Of a DNA stretch of 64,000 bases, positions 55,845-64,000 are shown piece by piece (position 1 is the first letter of the stretch; the number at the start of each line of letters is the position of its first letter). Source of the DNA: an uncultured Lachnospiraceae bacterium (GTDB taxonomy: Bacteria; Bacillota; Clostridia; Lachnospirales; Lachnospiraceae); the NCBI GenBank assembly GCA_947644545.1, contig CANRZW010000015.1, positions 19,242-83,241 of the forward strand. Direction: 5' to 3'. Both the position numbers and the translations under genes were made by a program. A model generated the notes under the pieces. That model searched no databases. It worked only from the letters and a program-made list of their open reading frames with translations, and was not told the origin of the DNA.

Positions 55845-57206
55845 TCAGTTACTTCTGCGGTCATAATGATACTTCTTCCGCTTGCCGACCAGGAACAGCA
55901 CAGCTGTAATAACGGCCGCTATCTCTGCCGCCACGATGGAGATCCAGATACCGTCCAGACCCAGGATAAGGGGCAGGAGCAGCACGGCAAGAATCTGGAA
56001 GACCAGCGTCCGCAGAAAAGAGATCAGCGCGGAGGTAAGACCGTCTCCCAGGGCGGTAAAGAAGGCGGAACCGAAGATGGCAAATCCCGCGAACAGGAAC
56101 GAAAAGGCGAAGATACAAAATCCGCGCAGCGTCATGGCAAGCAGGGATTTGTCATATCCGACAAACAGCAGGGCGAGCGGCCGTGCCAGGATCCGGGCGG
56201 CCAGGAACATCAGAATTGCAAATACACCTGTTATGACAAAGCTCTTCTTTAGTAATCCGCTTAGTTCATTATAATTTCCCGCACCGCTGTGATAGCCGAT
56301 CACCGGAGAGACACCTACGGAGAAACCGATAAAGGCGGCCAGGAAGATCAGATTGACATACATCAGGACGCCATAGGCGGCAATGCCGTCTTCCCCGGCG
56401 TATTGCAGCAGCTGGATATTATACAGCATACTGACGAGGGAAGTGGAAATATTGCTCATCAGCTCTGAGGAACCGTTGATGCATACTTTAAGCAGCGCCA
56501 TGCTGTCGAAGCGGGCCTTTGTCAGACGGAGCAGGCTGGTGTTGGGGCGGGCAAAATAGAGAACGGGGAGCAGGCCGCCGACACACTGGCCGATCGCGGT
56601 AGCTGCGGCCGCACCCTGCAGGCCCCAATGGAATACAATGATAAAAAGAGCATCCAGCAGGGCATTGGTCAGTCCGGCTGCGATCGTGACATAAAGGCCC
56701 AGCTTCGGCTTCTCCGCCGTGGCAAACAGGCACTGGAATTCATATTGGAGGATATAGGCGGAGACTGCGGGAAGAATGATCTTCCCATAGGTGATGCAGT
56801 CTTCGAGCATCTGTCCTTTGGCGCCCAGCAGGGATAAAAGAGGGCGCAAAAATAACAGCCCTAATCCTGTCAAAACGATGCCGCAGGCTATGGAGATATA
56901 GATCAGCATGGAAAAGAGCTGATCGGCCTTCTCCTTATGGCCGGCGCCCATGGTGATGGCGATCAGGGCGCCGCCGCCGGTGCCGAACATGAAACCTGCA
57001 CAGCCCAGGATCATCAGGACGGGCATAATAAAATTGACGGCTGTGAAGGCCGTCTTTCCCACGAAATTGGAGACGAAGAAGCCGTCAACCACGCCGTAGA
57101 TCGAGGTGAAGATCAACATGATGATAGAAGGCATGGTAAAACGTAACAGTCGTTTGTAATCGAAATGGTCTGATAATTGTATCATTGGTATGGTTACTCC
57201 TTTCAA
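55845..57206 (-). CDS. MATE family efflux transporter
   Basis: MatE repeats; 'GVVDGFFVSNFVGKTAFTAVNFIMPV'. Confidence 0.92.
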   Translation of the reverse strand: MKGVTIPMIQLSDHFDYKRLLRFTMPSIIMLIFTSIYGVVDGFFVSNFVGKTAFTAVNFIMPVLMILGCAGFMFGTGGGALIAITMGAGHKEKADQLFSMLIYISIACGIVLTGLGLLFLRPLLSLLGAKGQMLEDCITYGKIILPAVSAYILQYEFQCLFATAEKPKLGLYVTIAAGLTNALLDALFIIVFHWGLQGAAAATAIGQCVGGLLPVLYFARPNTSLLRLTKARFDSMALLKVCINGSSELMSNISTSLVSMLYNIQLLQYAGEDGIAAYGVLMYVNLIFLAAFIGFSVGVSPVIGYHSGAGNYNELSGLLKKSFVITGVFAILMFLAARILARPLALLFVGYDKSLLAMTLRGFCIFAFSFLFAGFAIFGSAFFTALGDGLTSALISFLRTLVFQILAVLLLPLILGLDGIWISIVAAEIAAVITAVLFLVGKRKKYHYDRRSN

Positions 57207-57251
57207 GAATTATGGTATTGTTCTGGCGATTCTGCAGGCAGTTATTCAACC

Positions 57252-57692
57252 TTAAGTCAGTTTGCGTGCCATGGCGCGCAGATCATGCAGATAGTTTTCT
57301 GTCAAAGCAATGTATTGCTCCATATCTTCCGCCGGCCAGGAGGCAAAGATAGCGTTTTCAAGCGCCAGAATCTGGCCGGCGGTCTTCTGCGCCATCCGTT
57401 TTCCGGATTGGGTCAGGCAGACATTCTTATTCCTCGGGCCAAGCGGCTCTAAATAAATAATACCCTCACTTTCCAGCTTGCGCAGGGAGGAATTGATGGT
57501 CTGTTTGCTGAGACCGGTGAGTCGACAGATCTTCTGCAGCGGACAGTCGGTGCCGTTATCACAGATGGTATAGAGGATCCTCATTACACTGTCTGACAGC
57601 CCCAGCTTCGTGGACATCTCGTGATAGGTGGCGTCAATTTCCCCGACCAGATAGTTATAACGCTTCAGATTGTTTGAAAAGTTGTCAGACAT
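57252..57692 (-). CDS. MarR family transcriptional regulator
   Basis: 'CPLQKICRLTGLSKQTINSSLRKLESEGIIYLEPLGPRNKNVCLTQSGK'. Confidence 0.9.
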   Translation of the reverse strand: MSDNFSNNLKRYNYLVGEIDATYHEMSTKLGLSDSVMRILYTICDNGTDCPLQKICRLTGLSKQTINSSLRKLESEGIIYLEPLGPRNKNVCLTQSGKRMAQKTAGQILALENAIFASWPAEDMEQYIALTENYLHDLRAMARKLT

Positions 57693-57722
57693 ATTTGTTT
57701 TCTCCTGTAGGGCAGTGTTCTT

Positions 57723-57772
57723 TTAGTACGAAATCGTACCAATGTAGCTATCATAGTACGATTTCGTACTAA
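57723..57772. promoter_or_regulatory. Paired palindromic operator (putative MarR site)
   Basis: TTAGTACGAAATCGTAC-16 nt-GTACGATTTCGTACTAA: perfect 17-bp inverted repeat, each arm containing GTACGA..TCGTAC. Confidence 0.85.
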
Positions 57773-57894
57773 AGTCAAGCAGGAAATAAGCATGGATTGT
57801 AAAAGATGCCCCGTAGGGCTGCCGACTTGCTTCCTGATGGAAAATCGTGGTAAGATAAGAGAAAAATAAAATGAATCTTGGAGATGATGGAATT

Positions 57895-59244
57895 ATGCAG
57901 TCAACTGATTTTTCTAAAGGAAAGGTCTGGCAGAATATCGTGGCGCAGGCCATACCGCTGATTATGGCGCAACTGGTGCAGCTTCTTTATAATGTGGTAG
58001 ACCGTATCTATATCGGACATCTGCCGGGGGCGGACAGCATGGCCCTGACAGGAATCGGTCTGGTGTTTCCGCTGACCACGCTGATCGCGGCCTTTACCTT
58101 TCTTTTCGGGACGGGCGGTACGCCGCTTTTTTCGATCGCCAGAGGAGCGGGGCAGGAAGAGCGGGCGGGGAAGATATTAGGCAATACATTTTCGCTGCTG
58201 CTTGGGACATCGATTATACTGTTTCTGCTCTGTTATGTGCTTCGCAGGCCGGTGCTCTATCTGTTTGGCGCAAGCGACGCTTCTTATTTGTATGCGGATG
58301 CTTATCTGCGGATCTATCTGTTAGGGACTCCTTTTACCATGTTGGCCACAGGGCTGAACGGTTTCATCAACGCGCAGGGATTCCCGCGGATGGGAATGCT
58401 GACGACGCTGATCGGTGCAGTGCTGAATCTGGCGCTGGATCCGCTCTTCATCTTCGGCTTACATATGGGAGTGGGCGGCGCGGCGCTGGCAACGGTGCTG
58501 AGTCAGGCCGTTTCCTGTATCTGGGTGCTGCTGTTTCTGACGGGGAAGAGGGCGCTGCTCCCTGTTAAGAAGAAGAACCTGCGGATAGACGGCAGGCTGG
58601 CGGGGGAGATTATGGCGTTGGGGATGTCCGGCTTTATCATGCAGGGGACCAACTGTCTGGTGCAGGTGGTATGCAATGCGACGTTAAAGACTTACGGCGG
58701 TGACCTTTATGTGGGAATCATGACGGTGATCAACTCTGCCAGGGAGATTCTGTCTCTGCCGGTCAGCGGCATCACCAACGGCGCGCAGCCCGTGCTGGGG
58801 TATAATTACGGGGCGAAGAAGTATGACAAGGTCCGGCAGGGCATTCGTTTTACGACGATTCTGGGTGTTCTGTATACCATGCTGGCATGGCTTTTGGTGA
58901 TCTTAAGTCCGCATCTGCTGTTGACCATATTTACGGAGGACGGAGCGATGATCGAGGCCGGCGTGGGTGCGCTGCGGTTATATTTTTTCGGGTTTTTCTT
59001 TATGTCTTTCCAGTTTTTGGGACAGGCGGCGTTTACTGCGCTCGGCTATTCCCGCCATGCGATCTTTTTCTCCCTGCTGCGCAAGGCGGTGATCGTTGCG
59101 CCGCTTACGCTGCTTCTGCCTAAGCTGGGACTCGGCGTGAACGGGGTATTTCTGGCGGAGCCGATTTCCAATGCCATAGGAGGGCTGGCCTGCTTTGTGA
59201 CGATGTATTTTGCACTTTACCGGAAATTGAGAGCGGATACGTAG
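57895..59244 (+). CDS. MATE family efflux transporter
   Basis: 'PLIMAQLVQLLYNVVDRIYIGHLPG', 'VLGYNYGAKKYDKV'. Confidence 0.93.
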   Translation: MQSTDFSKGKVWQNIVAQAIPLIMAQLVQLLYNVVDRIYIGHLPGADSMALTGIGLVFPLTTLIAAFTFLFGTGGTPLFSIARGAGQEERAGKILGNTFSLLLGTSIILFLLCYVLRRPVLYLFGASDASYLYADAYLRIYLLGTPFTMLATGLNGFINAQGFPRMGMLTTLIGAVLNLALDPLFIFGLHMGVGGAALATVLSQAVSCIWVLLFLTGKRALLPVKKKNLRIDGRLAGEIMALGMSGFIMQGTNCLVQVVCNATLKTYGGDLYVGIMTVINSAREILSLPVSGITNGAQPVLGYNYGAKKYDKVRQGIRFTTILGVLYTMLAWLLVILSPHLLLTIFTEDGAMIEAGVGALRLYFFGFFFMSFQFLGQAAFTALGYSRHAIFFSLLRKAVIVAPLTLLLPKLGLGVNGVFLAEPISNAIGGLACFVTMYFALYRKLRADT

Positions 59245-59355
59245 TAAGAGGCGGATGTTTTGACAGGGCGGAAGCATGGCTTCAACAGACAAGGCGTGTA
59301 TGCCTTTGTCAATTGCAGGCAGAAATGGAAACAACAGGATAAGGGTTTGAATCAG

Positions 59356-59392
59356 AGGGATCGGGGAAGTTATTTTCCGGTCCCTTTTCTTA
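59356..59392 (+). terminator. Terminator-like hairpin
   Basis: AGGGATCGGGGAA-GTTAT-TTTCCGGTCCCTTTTCTT. Confidence 0.55.
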
Positions 59393-59492
59393 ATGGCCGC
59401 ACCGGATTCTTTTTTGAACTTCTCAATTGGCGACGCTATGATGTATAGTGGCGCTCGAAATCTAACTTGCATCTTGATAAGGAGGTTGAAAA

Positions 59493-59705
59493 ATGGTTAA
59501 TGAAGGTCAGAGCAGCAATGATAAAAGCGAAGATTTGAGGGAAGATTTCACATTCCAATTGACAGATCCCATGTTATATGACAGACTGCGTACCCTGTCG
59601 GCTGAATATTCTGTATCCAGCCAGATGTTGATCAATGTGGCTGTGAAGCGTCTGATCAATGAGATTGATTTTGTAAGAAGTCTGCGCACCGGCAGGCCGA
59701 AATAG
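59493..59705 (+). CDS. Small hypothetical protein, possible RHH-like DNA-binding
   Basis: RBS AAGGAGG; 70 aa with 'VSSQMLINVAVKRLINEIDFVRSLRTGRPK'. Confidence 0.55.
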   Translation: MVNEGQSSNDKSEDLREDFTFQLTDPMLYDRLRTLSAEYSVSSQMLINVAVKRLINEIDFVRSLRTGRPK

Positions 59706-59714
59706 AAGGATCTG

Positions 59715-60050
59715 CTACATATCATCTTTCTCAAAGTAGGAAAAGATCGTGCGCAATACATTGATTGCCATCTGCTTGCGTTCTAACGGCTGACAGTCAA
59801 TGATCTGCTTAAACTGTTCTACTATGTTGGAATTATTGTCAATTACGGAATCGGCAAGCATGTAATCGACGGTGACGCCAAGTCTGTTAACAAGCCTCAC
59901 GAGAGTATCCAGCGTGAGGCTTCTCTCACCACGCTCGATCGCGCCCATGTAGGTGTCCGATATATTGATATCTTCTGCGAGTTCAGCCTGTGTAAGGCCT
60001 AAACGCTGGCGTTCTTCCCGTATTCTTTTACCCAACCTCTTATAGTCCAT
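59715..60050 (-). CDS. XRE-family HTH transcriptional regulator
   Basis: 'LGKRIREERQRLGLTQAELAEDINISDTYMGAIERGERSLTLDTLVRLVNRLGVTVDYML'. Confidence 0.93.
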   Translation of the reverse strand: MDYKRLGKRIREERQRLGLTQAELAEDINISDTYMGAIERGERSLTLDTLVRLVNRLGVTVDYMLADSVIDNNSNIVEQFKQIIDCQPLERKQMAINVLRTIFSYFEKDDM

Positions 60051-60100
60051 GTCATCACCTCACGTTTATTTTACAGGGAAAGGATAAATAGAAGAAACAT

Positions 60101-60147
60101 CTAATAGGGGTATTAGTATTGACTAAATGGGGTATCCTATGCTATAT
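60101..60147 (+). promoter_or_regulatory. Putative promoter and operator region of glycosyltransferase operon
   Basis: CTAATAGGGGTATTAG palindrome followed by TTGACT-17 nt-CTATAT; GGGGTAT repeated 22 bp apart. Confidence 0.5.
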
Positions 60148-60211
60148 TTGACAGAAACATGCAAAATTTTCGTGAAAAGAAAGTGGACGAGAGACGAAAG
60201 AGGAAGCACGG

Positions 60212-60943
60212 ATGGAAAAGACGGTTATTGTGATGCCTGTCGCAAATGAAGAGGAATCGATGGCACAGATCCTGGAGGAAGTTTTGCGGCTGCCCTATGA
60301 TTCCCTGTACTTATATGTAGTGATGGACGGTTATTCCAGAGACAGGACAGCGGACATTGTAAAAGGGTATGAGGAGAAGACAGGCGGAAGAATCCGCTAT
60401 ATCTATCATGAAAAGTCATACGGTGTGATCAGCTGTTATTTGGAAGGATTCAGGCGCGCCCTGGAGGACGGTGCGGGTTGGATCATAGAGATGGATGGCG
60501 GAGGAAGCCATCAGCCTTCCGAGCTGCCGGAATTTCTTGACAAATTGGAGCAGGGCTATGAATGCGTCTGGGGTTCCAGATTCATGAAGGGTGGAGAGGT
60601 CATTCATGATCCGATCTACAGGAGAATCCTGAGCAGGGGTGGAACAGTGCTGGCTAATCTGGTGCTGGGTACGAGATTACAGGATATGACAAGCGGATTT
60701 GAGGGATTCCAGCGTAGGGTGCTGGAGGAAATGGAGCTTGGTAAGTTTCTGTCTACAGGGCATATGTATCAGACGGAGATGCGATATTATTGCAGAAACA
60801 GGAAAACGGTCGAGGTCCCGATCCACTATACAGGTTCCAAGTCAGGGCTTCATGCAGGTACGGTGCTGGAAGCGCTGCGGATATTATTTCAGTTAAAAAG
60901 GCATGAGGCCGTGATCTTCAGGCAGACGGGGAAGAAACCGTGA
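60212..60943 (+). CDS. Family 2 glycosyltransferase (DPM1-like)
   Basis: 'VIVMPVANEEESMAQIL', 'WIIEMDGGGSHQP', 'MTSGFEGFQRRVLE'. Confidence 0.9.
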   Translation: MEKTVIVMPVANEEESMAQILEEVLRLPYDSLYLYVVMDGYSRDRTADIVKGYEEKTGGRIRYIYHEKSYGVISCYLEGFRRALEDGAGWIIEMDGGGSHQPSELPEFLDKLEQGYECVWGSRFMKGGEVIHDPIYRRILSRGGTVLANLVLGTRLQDMTSGFEGFQRRVLEEMELGKFLSTGHMYQTEMRYYCRNRKTVEVPIHYTGSKSGLHAGTVLEALRILFQLKRHEAVIFRQTGKKP

Positions 60944-60976
60944 AGCCTGAAAGGCTGTGAGATACGAGGGGATAAA

Positions 60977-62410
60977 ATGAGAGAGAAAATAGAAAATTAT
61001 TTTTGCAGTGATAAGGCGCCAAGGATCTGGGAATGGATCGTTCTGGCAGTTCTGATCGGGATTCCGTTCCTAAGCTACTATTATGGGGATACCATGTCGA
61101 TCGTGAACTATGAAGCTAACTTTATGGGGGCGATCATTCATTATGATGGCTGGACCTCATACTATGAGTATATCAAATATCTGGTGGAAAATGATCCGTT
61201 TGGATTCGGTATACATACTTACGCTTATGCCACCTATGATTTTCCGATGTATATCGTGCTGGGAATATGGGGGATTCCACTGTGGATTCTCTTTAGTGCG
61301 AAGGGACTTGATGTCAATGCCTCCTATCCTGCCAGGATCTATGGCAAATCCGTGTTGCTGGCAGCCCTTGTGATCAGCGCCGTTCTGATCTATTCCATCT
61401 GCAGGGAAATTAAGGTGTCTGAACAACATGCCAGATGGGGCGCTTTTTTGTTCGCGTCTTCCATGTGTGTTTTCACGGCAATCGGGCTCAATGGCCAGAC
61501 GGATATTCTGGGCATTCCTTTTATCCTGCTTGGAATAAGAGCCTATATTAGACAGCGGAGGGTGCGGTTCCTTGTCTGGTTCATGGTGGCGGTGATGTTT
61601 AAGATGTATGCCTTCTTTATCTTTGCCCCACTGCTGTTGTTAGCGGAGAAGAAAGTGTGGAAGATCGGCCTCTCTGTGGCGTCGGTCTGGGGATTGAAGG
61701 TGGTTCAGGCAGTCATCTTTGATCCGCAGTCTCCGTCGATGCTGATCAAGCAGCAGTTTGAGAATGATATCTATAACCGTCTGACGGTCAACAGGCTGCC
61801 CTTCGTCAATGGGGATGCGCCGATCGTTCTCCTTATGATCTGCATTCTCTGCATCTATTGTTATCTGCATGAGGAGATAGAGAAGGAGGAGGAATTATAT
61901 AAATACGCGGTCTGGATTCCGATGGCGGCGATGATCGGTCTGTTTATTTCCTTTGAAAGTTCTTCTTATTGGTACCTTCATCTCTGTCCTTATCTATCGA
62001 TCATGCTGGTATATAATACGTCGGAGATGAAACATAACGTCCTGTTTGAGACATGTGGCTTGATTGCGATCACGTTGTCGAATTACGGAAGCCGTCCGTG
62101 GGCCTTTGAGATCTACGGATGTCATGAAATGCTGCTGGAGAGATTCCTGGGTGATTACAATGCAGTGCCCGAGGTATATACGCTGGAGGCGTTTGCCCAC
62201 AGAGTGTCCATCGTCAAGTATGTGGGTGCCTTGAATGTCCTGTTTGTCGTTCTGCTTTTGACCATTGTATGGCTGAATATGCCGGATAAGATCGATTACC
62301 GAAAGGACAGGCCGGTAAAGGGGTATGCGTATGCAAGATTGTTGGCAAATGTGGCGGTGGCATTCATTCCGCTGTTCCTGTTTGCCTATAATCTGATTTT
62401 TTTGAAATGA
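60977..62410 (+). CDS. Polytopic GT-C-like membrane glycosyltransferase
   Basis: Multi-TM, downstream of DPM1-like gene; TM distribution GT-C-like. Confidence 0.6.
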   Translation: MREKIENYFCSDKAPRIWEWIVLAVLIGIPFLSYYYGDTMSIVNYEANFMGAIIHYDGWTSYYEYIKYLVENDPFGFGIHTYAYATYDFPMYIVLGIWGIPLWILFSAKGLDVNASYPARIYGKSVLLAALVISAVLIYSICREIKVSEQHARWGAFLFASSMCVFTAIGLNGQTDILGIPFILLGIRAYIRQRRVRFLVWFMVAVMFKMYAFFIFAPLLLLAEKKVWKIGLSVASVWGLKVVQAVIFDPQSPSMLIKQQFENDIYNRLTVNRLPFVNGDAPIVLLMICILCIYCYLHEEIEKEEELYKYAVWIPMAAMIGLFISFESSSYWYLHLCPYLSIMLVYNTSEMKHNVLFETCGLIAITLSNYGSRPWAFEIYGCHEMLLERFLGDYNAVPEVYTLEAFAHRVSIVKYVGALNVLFVVLLLTIVWLNMPDKIDYRKDRPVKGYAYARLLANVAVAFIPLFLFAYNLIFLK

Positions 62411-62428
62411 AGATCGAGGTAAAGTTTG

Positions 62429-64000
62429 ATGAGTGAGAGGGTTCATGGAAAACCGATCGTATTTGCAATGACGCTTCTGGTGGTTTTGTCTTCCGCACCC
62501 GTATTGAGCTTTTATCTGAGCGGCGGCGGTGATCTGCAGTTTCATTTATGCAGGATCGAAGCCATCAGGCAGGCGCTTCTTGCGGGACAGTTCCCGGTCA
62601 GGCTTCCCGGTTACTGGAATAACGGCTATGGCTATGCATCGTCGGTTCTTTACGGAGAAGTGTTTCTCTATTTTCCGGCTATATTAAGGATTGTTGGCTT
62701 TTCTGCGCAGAGCGCGTATAAACTGTATCTATTGTCGGTCAATCTGTTTACCTGTCTGTCGGCATATTACTGTCTGAGGAAGATCTGTGGGGAGCGGTTG
62801 TCCGCACTGGTAGGAACGGCAGTCTACATGCTTGCACCGTACAGGCTGTCCACGCTGCATCTGCGCGCGGCGGTGGGCGAATATACGGCAATGGCGTTTC
62901 TGCCAATCATCATTTACGGCGCCTGGCTGATCTATACGGAGGAAGAAGACAAGCGGGAGGAGGGGCACAAGGGCTGTCTCGGATGGCTGTGGCTGCTTAT
63001 TGGTTTCTCGGGCGTGATCCAATCTCATGTGATCAGCACTTTTATGGCAGGGCTTTTTATGGCTGTGGTCTGTTTGATCAAGATCAGGATAACGCTGCGA
63101 AGGACAGTGCTATTGCAGTTTGTGAAGGCGGCGGCAGGCACGGTCCTGGTAAACCTGTGGTTCCTGCTTCCGTTCCTGGACTACATGCAGTTTGAATATA
63201 ATGTGAGCGGACTGGGGATACACAGCAGAGGCAGATTTACGTCCCATGCGGTATTTCTAAGCCAGTTAATCTCCTTCTTTCCACAGGGCGAGGGGGCGTC
63301 CATCGTAACAGGAAAGCTGTGGGGCACCGATTACGGAATGGAGATGTCCTATACGCTTGGGGGAGGCATGATGCTGGCTCTCGCCCTGTATGTCGTTTAT
63401 CGCATCTGTCATAAAAGAGAAGGCATAAAGACGGCCGTCTGGAAGATGGCCGATCTGCAGACGGGGCTTTGTATACTGGCCGTTTTTATGGCGACAACGT
63501 GGTTTCCCTGGGACTTCATACAGCAGAGAAGTGATCTGACGGCATGGGTTACGGGGAGCATTCAGTTTCCCTGGCGGTTCCTGACGATAGCCTCCGTGAC
63601 AGGGGCGTTTTTAACGGCAATTTTAATCCGTGAGCTGAGGCGCAGTCCGGGGAAGGAGTTTTTCTACGGAGCGGTCCTTTCGATCGGGCTTCTTACGGTC
63701 CTGTCGGCAAATTTCTTCTTACAGGATTATGAGAAGAAAAGCGAGAAGGATTATATCACTGGCTATGATATTGAAAGTACGTGGCTTGGATGTGCGGAGT
63801 ATCTGCCGGCAGGAATAGATGCGACGACGTTGGACGGCGCATCGTACCAGGCGGGAGAAGGGCTTGTGGTTCAGGCATTCGGGAGAAAAGAGGGGATTGT
63901 GGAACTGACTTGCAGTAATGCAGGAGGGGAAGAAACCTATGTGGATTTTGAGTTTCCCCATTTTTTGAAACGTCATGTTCCACAATCAGCTATTTTAAAG
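62429..64000 (+). CDS. Polytopic membrane protein (PTPS-related/YfhO-like, GT-C type), truncated by window end
   Basis: ATG at 62429, open to window end; 'MSERVHGKPIVFAMTLLVVLSSAPVLSFYLSGGGDLQFHLCRIEAIRQALLAGQFPVRLPGYWNNGYGYASSVLYGEVFLYFPA'. Absent from the ORF track because no stop lies inside the window. Confidence 0.75.
   Translation, partial: MSERVHGKPIVFAMTLLVVLSSAPVLSFYLSGGGDLQFHLCRIEAIRQALLAGQFPVRLPGYWNNGYGYASSVLYGEVFLYFPAILRIVGFSAQSAYKLYLLSVNLFTCLSAYYCLRKICGERLSALVGTAVYMLAPYRLSTLHLRAAVGEYTAMAFLPIIIYGAWLIYTEEEDKREEGHKGCLGWLWLLIGFSGVIQSHVISTFMAGLFMAVVCLIKIRITLRRTVLLQFVKAAAGTVLVNLWFLLPFLDYMQFEYNVSGLGIHSRGRFTSHAVFLSQLISFFPQGEGASIVTGKLWGTDYGMEMSYTLGGGMMLALALYVVYRICHKREGIKTAVWKMADLQTGLCILAVFMATTWFPWDFIQQRSDLTAWVTGSIQFPWRFLTIASVTGAFLTAILIRELRRSPGKEFFYGAVLSIGLLTVLSANFFLQDYEKKSEKDYITGYDIESTWLGCAEYLPAGIDATTLDGASYQAGEGLVVQAFGRKEGIVELTCSNAGGEETYVDFEFPHFLKRHVPQSAILK

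Noticed and set aside
59493-60050. Toxin-antitoxin pair
   Set aside because: Genes are convergent, not an operon, and neither resembles a known toxin.

Overview
The window looks like a low-to-mid GC Clostridia/Lachnospiraceae-type chromosome segment; this is inferred from gene content and style, with no search run. I found no rRNA, tRNA, CRISPR array, phage module or intact IS element. Most of it is metabolic, transport and regulatory operons: a BMP/NupOPQ-type nucleoside ABC importer; a heterodimeric ABC exporter; a sigma factor/ABC operon; a cobalamin riboswitch controlling a DUF4430 lipoprotein and an ECF S-component; a YesMN/sugar ABC/creatininase cluster; cardiolipin synthase; a trehalose PTS operon; a sugar-acid (GntP/IlvD-Edd/Eda/KdgK) operon; a small accessory block with a DUF4143-type ATPase, a DUF1016 remnant and a sigma/anti-sigma pair; a sorbitol-dehydrogenase-like/GPH/HPr-like operon; a Bce-like ABC plus two-component system; a GH31 enzyme; a MarR gene between two MATE pumps; and a glycosyltransferase operon cut by the window end. 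Main points for follow-up: (1) the B12 riboswitch in front of DUF4430 and ECF-S; (2) an in-frame TGA inside the EIIA domain of the trehalose PTS, with the rest of the domain intact downstream; (3) a ~72-bp structured repeat pair with a compensatory stem change that brackets the 40.2-44.7 kb accessory block; (4) a four-copy array of ATTCCCTCAT with 32-34 bp spacing; (5) a four-hairpin array between an ECF-like promoter and a sigma gene; (6) an HPr-like protein lacking the phospho-His motif; (7) several clear operator sets (TreR, FCD-GntR, MarR).
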